Shown in pieces: positions 32,895 through 43,431 of a DNA stretch of 64,000 bases. Below the pieces are notes generated by a model. The model ran no database searches. It worked only from the letters and a program-made list of their open reading frames with translations, and was not told the DNA's origin. Origin of the DNA: Ganoderma boninense (taxonomy: Eukaryota; Basidiomycota; Agaricomycetes; Polyporales; Polyporaceae); the NCBI GenBank assembly GCA_002900995.3, contig PJEW03000013.1:196519-260518 (forward strand), written 5' to 3'. The position numbers and the translations under genes were made by a program. Position 1 is the first letter of the stretch; every line of letters begins with the position of its first letter.

Positions 32895-35800
32895 TCAAAG
32901 AGGTGGAGGTAGGACAGGTTGCGGATGCTGGCTAGAACGACTCGAAGCAGGCGCAGCTGGTTGTGGTTGGCTTGCGCTCCGGTCACGGTTACCGGTTCGC
33001 ATTCCACTAGCGCTACTACGGTTTTGCTCCGGTGCACTCAGTTGCGGAGATCGGATTTGTTGCGCATGCGGGATTGAAATAGGCGGCGGCGGCATCCCTG
33101 CGGAGCTAGCACTTCGTGCAGCAGTTTCCTCGCGCCACACAGGGACTCGACCGACGCCCTCATGAATATCGCTCGCTGGTGAACTGCGCTGAGTGTTCCT
33201 GTGATGTCCGACTGCAGCTGGTGAAGAGCGGACGGAGAGAGCACGTCCACTGGGGGGAGGAGGATGCCCTAGACTTCCATGGGGACTGTCGGTGTTGTTT
33301 GCTGAAACACTGCGGGAGTGGGAGGACTGACGAAGTCTGTTGAAAATTTGCTCGCCCGCTATTGTTTCAACGGCATTCTCTGGAGGCGGAATAGAGTTTC
33401 GAATAAAATTAAATCGACTCGCCAGCTCTACCCAAGCTAAGTCTTCCTCCTCCTCCTCTTTACCCGGACTGTTGGAAAAGCTGTCGGAGGTCGAGCAGAG
33501 CAGCGAAGACGAGTGAATTCCGGTTGTCCTGTACGTATCGTCGTGGTACAGAGGCAAACGGATGAACTACAAAATAGTACAATCCCGCACCGTATCGTAC
33601 TTCGGGAACTCCCGGAGAGCAAGCGCTCGCTTGCCAAAATCCGTGCTCCAACACGGACGGGGACCAGAAGTGAGAGTGATAGCGTCAATACTGGTGTAGT
33701 GTTTGGGGTTTATAGCTATATGTACTGCGACATTCCGGTGGCCCTGTGGGAGAGCTAACCAGCCATTGGTCCTGTCTCGCCGTTTTGTCGACCACATTCT
33801 CTCCTCGGAATATGGATGGGGAACCCAGCGGAGCTCCTGAAACAGAGACCAAAGTGACTCTCGAGTCCGAGTTGCATCTGCACTGGAGAGCCGGGCGAGT
33901 TCTGACGTGTAAGAGCCGAAGTATCGACACTGACGGAAATTCTGAAGATTGTCCGGGAGACGGGCATTTTTTGGAGGGAAAAATTTGTTGAATACAAGGT
34001 CTCGCCACTGAGTAGCTGTGCAGAGACAGAGATAGACAGCATCGAAAGGGAGTGCGAATGACTTGAAAACATCAATCGAAACTTCGTCGCGTTCTCCGAG
34101 ATTGAGCTTGATATACGCTGGATGGGTGCGATGACGAAAGTTTGGAGACTGCTGGACCATATCGGATGGAAACTGCGCCCTAAGTGTCGAAAAAGCATCA
34201 TCCAGAGTCTCATCCGATTCCTCTGCCTGCTCATTCGCTATGTCAATGTCTGGACCAGTCATCTCAATCTCCACGTTTCGGGTTATGCCTGGTATCATAT
34301 TTATTAGACTGAGATACGAATATATAAATGTAATACCGACCTTCTGCACCGAACTGAAAGTCATGGAGTGTTAACTGGGAGGCGAGCAAAGCAACTGGAC
34401 GAGTTTGGCTCTTGTTTCTCTTGCGGAGCTCGTTAACACGGGTTAAAGCAGCCAGACTAAGAGGGGTGCCTCCCAAGGCCCGGAGGACATCGTTGAGTGT
34501 GCTTTGCCCGTAGAGAATTGTAATGTCCGTTCGCTCCAAAAGCCGCACAGCTGGAAGCCGGATAAACCGGTGGACCTCGTCGCGGATAATCTCTGAGACA
34601 AAGTAAATTCCACGGTCCAAGGTGCAAGGTTGGAGCATCTCGTTTTCGAACTCGGTACCAGTGTTTTCTTCATCATCGGGTGGAAAATGGGGATGGCACC
34701 AGTATGCGCAAGATCTGGCTAGTTCGAGCTCAACACGGCGGCCGCTCGGACGGAAAATTACCGCATTGAAAATGTATACGCAGATGGACCCGAGCATGAG
34801 GCTTGGAATCCATCCGCGAGGGGCCGGAGGAGTTCGTGCGAGCTCTGCAAGTACATGATGCACGGCCTGAGTCATCCGGTAGAACTTGAAGTACCTGTTA
34901 ATAATAATTAGAATTTGACGTAGGTAGTAACAAGTGCTTCTTACCACCACAAAACTGCCGGCACTGAGAGGATGGACAGCCGGACAAGCTCTGCAGCAAT
35001 TTCTACCAGAGAAGTCCGAGCATAGTGAATATTCGCTCGGATCTCATGATGCGCGTGCAGCCATCCTGTACGACACCACCACGTCCCGCGCACTCGGAAA
35101 ATGTCGTTGTAATCTCCTCTAAGTCCTTCAGAAAGTCCTCAATTCTCTTCGGATATAAGTCCGAAGACGTGCGCCGTCGATAAAGGCCTGGCTTGACTTA
35201 GTAAGTCACAGCTTTGTCCGTAGTGTACATGTTCAGATAAGTGACGTGATCGCGAGTACCGCGTGAGCGAGATTCGAGGTGGAAGCCTGAAATTGCTGTG
35301 AGGTGAGCATTGTGATCCTGCTTATAATATTCACTACGGAGGAGTGCTGCGGCATGGGTAGGATCAACATTCAATGGGAAGAGCATGGCGAATCAAGCGT
35401 GAATGAGACTCCGACAGCCAGAGGAGTACACGGCCCCTTTCATGGACCTCTAGGGCAACGTCAATCCACCACTTGGTCTTGAGCTCCTGAACAGGAATGA
35501 CGCGGAGGTTAATGGGGTCGAGAACACTCTCCAAGGCTTCTCTCCAGGCGTTATTGTCCGATGGGTCATGAAAAGATGTGGCTTTGATGCCCTTTGCCTC
35601 CAACTCGAAAAACGCATCTCGAAATCCACCTCCCATGCGATCAAGCCTGTCAAGTAGCTCGTTCGCAAACCTCTCGAGAAGGGTTTCGGGGATGTCTCGT
35701 GAAACGCTCGACAGATGGCCATGTCAGGCGCGGGCAAGACGAGTGACCTGGGTGTAGGTGTTTGGCCAATGAGAAGACAGAACTGGGTTGCAGGAACACA

Positions 35801-36391
35801 TCGTGGGTAATATCGCCCGGTCATATACGGCAGCGAGGAAATCATTGGAGAGAGTGGGTAGGACGTGAGGCTCGTACTTGCAGGGAAAAAATATGCGTCC
35901 TTGGTGGCGGATGTCGAACTTCAAACACAAGTAATTGGGGATCTTATGGAGCGGAACCTGCAAAGTGCCGGTCTACATACGAGGTTTCAGCATTGAATCA
36001 AAACGAGCTTATGGAGCACTAACTGGTGTCGTGATAGGGACTTTAACGTGGACGTCTGTGGTCAATGTGTCGGCAAATTGGGGGAAACACTGCCAGGAAA
36101 TAGCCTTGGTAAAAGGGAGCAGGCGGGTAAGACCAATAACGGAGTCAAAATCCCCATGCACGACGTAGTCGTCAGGCGGTCCGAGACCCACGCGAGGATT
36201 CAGGAATATACGAGCAGGACGAAGTCCGGGGGGGGGTCTGTGTCGTCGATGAGGGCGCGGGCCCGTCCAGCTAGCACGAAATTGACAAAGCTATCTTCCT
36301 CGTCTTCCAACCCGATTCGGTGAGCTGTTTCCACAAACCCCTCTAGAGAGATAGCTTGAGGATAAAGATATTCGTCTGGAAATGGAGGCAT
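32895..36391 (-). pseudogene. decayed multi-exon gene of an expanded basidiomycete family, function unknown
   Basis: Consecutive protein-like pieces: 36391-36230 (M-P-P-F-P-D-E-Y-L-Y-P start), 36227-36025, 35957-35390, 35386-35200, about 35190-34976, 34900-34340, 34290-33567, and perhaps a Ser/Pro-rich tail 33557-32895. Good introns: 36024-35958 (67 nt, GTTAGT/CAG) and one near 34950-34895. Lesions: frame change at a G9 run (36228-36236); in-frame TGA at 35726-35724; frame change near 35380; in-frame TAA after T-T-D-K-A-V-T-Y at about 35198; another shift near 35060. The middle has hydrophobic segments and W-W-I-D-V-A-L-E-V. The last part has F-R-Q-C-R-Y-F and a R-M-W-S-T-K motif. I recognise the general type as a recurrent hypothetical family in agaricomycetes but know no function. 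Confidence 0.6.
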
Positions 36392-38392
36392 GCCAAGTAG
36401 CGACGAGAGGAGATTTTGCGGGGGGGAGAACGACCAGCAGCGCGGTGTCGAGTACAGCTAACAGCCTGAGAAAACAGTTGCGGGACTGCCGGGTGACGGT
36501 AAGCATACGACGACAGCGAGCCGGTTTCAGAACAGCATGCCAGTCAGGTGGCAACAATTGAACTTAACAGTCCGACAGAAGATGACATCGGACTCGGAGT
36601 GCGATGAACTCAGGCTGACGAGTGGCGTACACGAAAGTGGTCGACCAAGAAGACCGCGCAGAGTGACAGGACAAATGGCCTTCAGCCACGTAAATCGCTG
36701 CAGTCCTCGTCCGAGTAGAGAACGTAAATGGACTTCCTGGAGGACCACACGGACGGGCAAGGTTATATCTTGAAGCAGAATGTCTCAGTTGAAGTGCTAG
36801 GGTCAGCGAAGGAAGGTGGCATTCCAAGAAGACCGTGCGTGCATGTAGAGTCCTGCTTCTCGGCTTGACACATTTGAGCGGGTATGGCAGTCTTCGCTGT
36901 GACCGGAGCGATATCATATGCTCCTACCTGTCTTTCAAGATGATATTAGTTAGCATATGGTGTGTGCCGTGACAATCGAGTACTCTCATGTCGCACCGAC
37001 GCCACTTCATTCACTCTATTACCAAAACATGCAGATCCCCATGAGAAAAGTCAAAAATAGTGTCGGGGGCCTGGCAGCAGTCCGCTTCAAGGAGCACCGT
37101 CGCCTCTGTCAACTATGCTGACGGGCTTTCGGATGTGTTGTGGATCCTGTGGAGTCCAATCAGCACCGGTCGCCTTCGGTATCACCCATCGCGACCGCCT
37201 GCTACATCGACTTCTGGACGTCCCGGGTCGTTCGCTTCACTGTGAGTGCACAAGGGGGGAAACATACCGTAAACGTCTGACCGCGCGGTACAACGACGAC
37301 AGGATTGTCTTTGCTGTTAAGCTGCTATGTTCTCGTCGAAACATTGGGGCTGTCCCAGCGTCGCGACTGCGGCGATGGCATCCTGAACGCGCCGCTGAGG
37401 GCTGCATGATCAACTCTCGAAGTCCATCTGAAACTCTACTGACCAACAGCCAACCCGGTCAGCGAGAATGCATCACAGCAGCAGCCTTCGAAGGGGCCCG
37501 ATGCGGAGCTCTCTTCAGCCAGAAATGTCCCTTCATTCAACGACCTACCAGGCAACCAGCAACTCCGCACCGTTGAACGTCAAGCATGCACCGTGGCAGT
37601 GGCCTTCCAAGAAGTTCAGTTGTGGCCAATGCCGAGCAGCCGGCGATGTCGGTGAAGGGTCCACCGTGCTGTTGGCCCTCCAGGAAGACCATTCTTGTGG
37701 CACGGCACTCACAGCGACGCCGCGTCAATCCTGTTTGAACACGTCAGAGCAAAGATGGCTCGAGTTTACGGGTGATACGGTCGAGGAAGAGAGGACAAAA
37801 ACGAACCGACGTTCGGCAACTTACGACCGCGTTACGTTGATGCGGAGAATGTGGAAGGGGTGGACACGGACCTTCAGTTGGAACGATTCGCTAAGACTTC
37901 ATAGCTTGCGTAGTTGATTAGTGCTACTTATCAGAAACGAGGTTGCAGCAGAAGGGGAACTCGTCGACGGAGGCGACGATCCGCCCCGTAGTGGACTGGG
38001 AAGCAGGATTGTACCACGTTAGAGTGCGCGGCACTCCAAGAGGGCCAATTCCTTGAATCCCATGCCACTGGCTGGTTGTCAAGTCGCGCTGCGAAACTGT
38101 GCACATCCCATCAGAGTTCAAGAAGTATATTCCATCGTATTTGTACCGACTACAAGAATCACGATGCTGAGGAACAAACAGATGATCAGAAGGACTCGCT
38201 CGTTGAGGAACAGAGATGCAGGGAGAGAGAAGCGCGTTGAAGCGCGGAAGGGCGCGCGTTGAAGCGCAGGGCAGATGACAGAAATTACAACCGCTGCAAA
38301 CGTGATACGCAGCAATGGGCGAGGGATGGGGACATACGCGAGGGGGGTGCAAAGGGGTGAAAAGTCCGATTCAGATGCGCTGCGATACGAAG
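36392..38392. other. no gene; second field of the degenerate motif
   Basis: Copies of the TGGCCTTCCAAGAGGACCG-like motif at 36638-36656, 36729-36747, 36817-36835, 37482-37500, 37600-37619, 37672-37691 and 38029-38048, all on the same strand. Open frames here are Cys/Arg-rich and not convincing. A G7 run lies at 36420-36426. Confidence 0.5.
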
Positions 38393-39400
38393 CTATGCCT
38401 TTGGGCCCTTGCCAACGTGGCTCGCGGCCCGTGGTCCATCTTCCTGCAACAAATCCAGAAACTCAGACTGATTGCGTTCTCCCCGGGGACGCTTCGCCGC
38501 TCGGGGAGTAGTCACGGGGGATCGCTCGTGCTCTATCAGCTGTGGCGTTCCTGGCCTACTGTCTGGGGCTGAGGAGAGAGGAGAGCTTATGCGCCGGTGC
38601 GAGGGGCCAGGAATATGCTCGCCGCCGGCCTCCTCGTCCGAGTTCTCGATCGTTTCCTTCGATTTCGGGTGGTTGCGATTGGAGCGGCGTCGACCTGTCT
38701 GCTGCATTTCCGGAGCACCGTCGACAGGTGCGCTCTTGACATGCGCTCTCTAAAGTGATAGTCAGTGGTGCAAAACGTAATGTGACATGGTACGCACCTG
38801 AGGCCGAAGCTTCGGTCCTTCTAGTATTGGGGTAGACTTGATCCTTTTCACCTTGGAGTTCTCCGCCTCAGTGTTTGAAGACTCCGTGACCTCGACTTCT
38901 TCAACCAGGCGCTTACGAGGCCTCTCGGCAACCTCGCCCACACCGGACATGGCCATCCCGCTGTCCTCCAGAGGCTGGGGGGCGCCGAGATCGAGAGGAG
39001 GGCTATCGAAGTTGGCTGGCAGCCCGTCGTGCATCTGCTGGTCCTGCGATGCGTTCTGAGAAGTCGGAAGCAAAGTGCTCATGGAAGAAAACTGGCCGAC
39101 GTCGTCACCCAGGTCAGGTAACGGCGGTGGCGGAGGAGCCGCATCAGGCGGAGGAGCAGTGGGGGCAGTCGCGTCGGTCGCGGCGGTTGAGGGAGCAGCG
39201 GGGGCAGCCGCGTCGGTCGCGGAGATCGCGGCGGTCGAGGGAGCAGCGGGGGCAGCCGCGTCGGTCGCGGAGATCGCGGCGGTCGAGGGAGCAGCGGGGG
39301 CAGCCGCGTCGGTCACGGAGATCGCGGCGGTCGAGGGAGCAGCGGGGGCAGCGGGGGCAGTCGCGACGGTCGCCGGCGGGGGCAGCGGAGCAGGGTGCAC
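38393..39400 (-). CDS. Ala/Pro-rich hypothetical nuclear-type protein, 5' end unresolved
   Basis: Two exons (to 38798 and 38749-38393) joined across a GTGCGT/TAG intron of 49 nt, phase 0. The N-terminal part consists of an imperfect 16-residue repeat (A-P-S-T-A-A-I-S-A-T-D-A-A-A-P-A) encoded by the minisatellite at 39177-39372. An acidic region and basic clusters follow (P-R-K-R, K-V-K-R-I-K, G-R-R-R-S-N-R, A-K-R-P-R-G-E-R) that could act as nuclear localisation signals. No ATG is present between the first in-frame upstream stop and the repeats, so an additional 5' exon or truncation is likely. No domain is recognised. The upstream flank holds a TTAGGG run. Confidence 0.5.
39177..39372. repeat. 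48-bp minisatellite inside the Ala-rich ORF
   Basis: About four imperfect tandem units of 48 bp, G/C-rich, differing at few positions. The length is a multiple of three, so copy-number change keeps frame. Confidence 0.85.
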
Positions 39401-39515
39401 GTTGGGCGACAGCAGAGGGACCGTGTGCTCACCTGGTGCTCACCAGGTACCTGCACGGCGTTCGGCGGGAGTTCCGGGGCAAGTGGGGCAGGCAGCTCAG
39501 GGATGTGGGACTTAT

Positions 39516-39533
39516 GGTTAGGGTTAGGGTTAG
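39516..39533 (+). repeat. interstitial TTAGGG run
   Basis: Eighteen bases GGTTAGGGTTAGGGTTAG without N on either side. It is either a relic of a chromosome end or a promoter-type TTAGGG box such as fungal TRF/Tbf1-like factors bind. It lies about 115 bp upstream of the Ala-rich ORF. Confidence 0.85.
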
Positions 39534-39559
39534 TGAAACTAGCCCCAGCCTCAGGTATA

Positions 39560-40905
39560 GGGGCAAATTAGTCATTCCAAGGGTGGGGCCCGGCCGCGAA
39601 GCGGCCCAAAGGGTGCCAAGGGTGGCCAGCGCGCCTTCGGCGCGCTCTCCCTCCTCCTGCCGCCTTCCTGTCCTTCCGACTCCTCCAATCTGGCCTCAAA
39701 AATCGTGAAAAATGGGCCATAAATCGTGTTTCCTAGCCGCCTTATTCTCCCGGGTCTCGCGCGCGGCGCGCGCGCCGCCGCGTCTCCCTGTATAACTCCT
39801 TACTACTCCAATGTCAACTTTCAGCTTGCCATTACAATTCCTCCCGAAGTTCCCCACCGGTTTTCTTCGTTTTAGGCTTGTTTGAAACGGGTAAATCTCG
39901 CCTTTTACGCGATGTATGCGCCTTCGGGTTGTACTTATTCCCTCCTCCCTCAAGTTCAGTTTTTATTGCATTTTTGTACACTTTGCTGCGTTTTTGTGCC
40001 TTGAACTTCGCCTCCCGCTCTCTGATAGTTAGCAAATATATTTGTATACTATAAAACTATCATTTCCACTCGCAGTGCGGCCTCCAGAAGCCTGGAAACC
40101 CGGTGCATCTGCCCTCGAGCCCCGTCGCGAGCCATTGCGCCCTTTAAGCGCCCATGTTTGGTGGCGGACTCCTTCCGTATAAGGGCGTAGTAGGGCTAGG
40201 GTTTATTTGATCCCTCCGACCAAATTTGGTCTGGGGGACCAATTTAGTCGTGACCCTTGGCTAGTCTGGATCCCTACGGATAGCCTCCCCCCCCCGGCAA
40301 ATTAGTCATTCCAAGGGTGGGGCCCGGCCGCGAAGCGGCCCAAAAGGTGCCAAGGGTGGGCAGCGCGCCGAAGGCGCGCTCTCCATCCTCCCGCCACCTT
40401 CCCGGCGCGCGCGCCGCCGCGTCTCTCGGTATAACTCTTTGCTCTTCCCGGCGTGAACCCTCCGTTCACGATTACAATTCCTCCCCGAGTTCCCAACCGA
40501 TTCTCTTTGTTTTGAGCTTGCTTTAAACAGGTCGACGTCACCTTTAAACCGATGGCAGCGCCATTCGGCTATGTTCCCTCCTGCCCCCTCAATTTCTATT
40601 ATATGTATGTACACCCTGCGGCGATTTTGGGCCTTCAATTTTGCCTCATGCTCTATGATAGTTAGCAACTGGACTTCGATATAATACAACTATATTTCTA
40701 CTTTCAAACGCGGCCTCTAGAAGCATCGAAACCCGGTGCGTCTGCCCTCGAGCTTCGTCGCGAGCCTTTCCGCGCTCTAAACGCTCGTGTTGGGTGGTGG
40801 CCTCTTTCCGTATTAGGGTGCGTTAGGGCTAGGGTTCATTTGATCGCCTCGACCAAATTTGGTCTGGGGGACCAAATTGGACCAATTTAGTCGTGACCCT
40901 TGGCA
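39560..40905. repeat. diverged tandem duplication of about 0.6-0.7 kb
   Basis: Unit 1 (about 39560-40262) and unit 2 (about 40295-40905) share an ordered series: a CAAATTAGTCATTCCAAGGG start, a GGCCGCGAAGCGGCC palindrome, a GGCGCGC-rich hairpin, an AT-rich middle, and an end with AGGGCTAGGGTT and GACCAAATTTGGTC. Divergence is visible and unit 1 is longer. Minus-strand frames in each (about 80-130 codons) are similar to one another but not convincingly coding. It lies directly upstream of the RecQ-like gene. Confidence 0.75.
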
Positions 40906-41060
40906 TGGCGGGGCTGCCCTTCAACATCCCGGACATCTCCGAGTCACGTGTAGTTATCGCTCCCTGTATACACGTCAATAGATGCAAACAACGCGTTCGC
41001 GTTCGTCAACAAGCCTGTCGAGCGCCTGTTGTCTTCCAGCGTCGGGCGACATCTGGCGAC

Positions 41061-43420
41061 ATGCCCTCGCTCGACCCACCTCCGTGGTACCGGTTCGCTT
41101 CTCCTGCAGGCTACGCGCTCATCCGACACACTCTTCGCACTCGGCTCCCGTATGATCCCCATGACTACCAGCTCGAAGGTGTCGCCCAACTACTCGACGG
41201 CAACGATGTAATCGCGATCCTCGCCACCGGCTCGGGGAAGACGGGATACTACCTAATCTACATCCTCATGCTCCTCGCGCTCTCTGAGACACCCTCTATC
41301 TGTGATCCACCTTTTCGACCCATTCCAAAGGATCCCTGTTTGGTCGCTGTGTACCCTACCAATGGCCTCGAGGAGGAACAGGTGAGCTGACTCTATCTGT
41401 CTAAGTTCGGTTGCCTTTGAGCGGGTGAATGGTTTGACTGATCCATTTTATAGGCCTCTGTTTTTGGAAAAGCAGGACTCACCACATTGGTGATCAATGC
41501 CGGGACTCTGGAGGAGGGGAGGAAGAGGGGAAGAGATTTGTGGCTTGTAGCACGGACGGGCGTCACTGTCATCCTATTGTCACCCGAACAGTTGAGCTCG
41601 CCGCGTTTCGAATCACTACTTCAACACCCCCCTTTCCGATCCCGTGTGTGCGCCCTCGGGATTGACGAGATCCATCTCCTCTACTCGTGGGGTCAGAGCT
41701 TCCGCCAGTCGTTCCGCCAGCTTGCCTATGTTCGCGCGCGGTTCCCGCTTGGCACTCGACTTCTTGGTACGACCGCGACCCTTCTCTCTGGACACCCCGC
41801 GAAGACGATCATCTCTTTCCTTGGCCTCCGTGAGGGACAGTTCTACCTCATCCGTCGCTCGAATGTTCGGCGAAACGTGCAAACAATCTTTCGGACCCTC
41901 ACACGCGGTATCGGAGGTTGGGCATACCCGGACCTCCGCTGGATTGTGGCGGGTAAACGGAAGACGGTCGTGCACTGCCGCACAATCGCCATTAGCTTTC
42001 GTGTGGCAGTGTATCTATCGCACCTCTGCCCTACCGGCTCAGACTTCACGAAGCGTGTGCGCATGTACAATGCGCTCTGCTGGCCATCGTACAACGCGGA
42101 GACCCGGAGACTGCTGGTAGAAGACCCGGACGCTCAGATCGTGGTCGCAACCGCGGCGTTCATGGTGGGAATTGACATTCCAACCATCGCCGACGTCGTC
42201 ATCCTCGGGAACGTGGTATCGGCTGATGAACATGTCCAATGGGAGGGTCGGGCTGGAAGGGATCCAGCGCGCGTTCAAGATGCACGCTGTATTATGTATG
42301 TGACGAAGAAGTCGCTAGAGACCGCCCGGGCTCTATTGGATGGGAACCCGCCGAAGAAGCTCTCTGGGAAAACAGCCACGGTTCAGATGGATCCGAGCAT
42401 GGCTCGGTTGCTCCTCGCTCTGTGCGTGACAGCTGAGCAGGACCTCTTGTACGACAACCCGCCTGCCGACCCACCTTGCTCTTGTCCACGCTGCGATTCT
42501 CTCTCCTCCTTCGCTTCCGACGTTCCCAATGGAGCCCGTGTCTGTCGATGCAGCGGCTGTCGACCTGAAGAGGTACTTCCAACTATCCCTGCCAAACGAG
42601 CGACCCCCAATCCTATTCCCCGCAGGCAGCGACTCACCAAGCCAATGCGGGCTGAAGGGGTCAAACAACTAGGCGAGTTCCGCAATGCAGTGTATCGCGC
42701 AAGTACGGTGTCGTCGGCCGCGGCCCGTGCTCTGAGCCCTGAGATATTCCTCCCTGACTCGACCATCAAGAACATCCTCGACTCATTTGCATTGATCGAC
42801 TCAGCGGCTGCACTCCAGGATCTTGTTTCGAAGGACATCTACATCCATCCCCACCTCGGTGCGCTGTGGGAGAGGATCGAATCCCTCCAATCAAGCTTCT
42901 CGGCGATGCGAGAGAGGCACAATAGAAAACGACTTAGGGCGGCGAAGAAGAAGGCCGCTGAGAGTTCAAAGGGTGTAGGTAAAGCGGGTGCTACGACGCC
43001 GGGTGAGTACCTCGAAGTACAGCCATGGACGCTGGAGGAGTGCACTAGTAGCTTCCAGGTCACAGCGACCTCCTGCTTCTCGAATGGAGGGATAGAAGAC
43101 TGGTGAGTAGTTAAATTCGTCTTCATTTTGCATGTTTGTTAACTGAGTTCAATCTAGTGCTATGCCAGCGAACCTCGATCCCGTAGACATTGAATGGAAC
43201 CTCGTCGATGACACCTTTTCGTTGACCGAGAGCACTGCCTCACAGGGTGCGAGGAAGCGTTCGAGCACTGTCTCGACGATCAATCCCAGGCCACGCAGTA
43301 AAAAGCGTGTTGACATGGTATGCATGCGAGTTACATGAAGTTTAATTGCGAGCTTACGTTTCCGGGGCGTAGGGCAACAACAAGGAAAATATTCCACCGT
43401 ACGGAGTGGAGGTTACATAG
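41061..43420 (+). CDS. RecQ-like DEAH-box helicase (telomere-linked/expanded basidiomycete type)
   Basis: Exons 41061-41381, 41454-43102, 43158-43317 and 43373-43420 join in frame to 725 residues. Introns are 72, 55 and 55 nt with GT-AG ends. Motif I A-T-G-S-G-K-T at residues 55-61, motif II D-E-I-H at 178-181, motif III G-T-T-A-T-L, and motif VI Q-W-E-G-R-A-G-R-D near 369-377. A Cys cluster (C-S-C-P-R-C ... C-R-C-S-G-C) after the helicase core may bind zinc. The C-terminal part is basic, ending N-N-K-E-N-I-P-P. Start chosen at M-P-S-L-D-P-P-P-W-Y-R; an upstream in-frame ATG at 40893 is less typical. Helicase motifs are complete, so ATP-dependent unwinding is plausible. Genes of this kind are often subtelomeric in fungi, which agrees with the TTAGGG run and duplication upstream. 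It ends 11 bp from the convergent DUF6589 gene. Confidence 0.9.
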
Positions 43421-43431
43421 CCATCATTTAT

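Noticed and set aside
39049..39708. Plus-strand ORF of 219 codons rich in Arg/Ser repeats
   Set aside because: Antisense of the 48-bp minisatellite; the minus-strand frame has a supported splice to a second exon.
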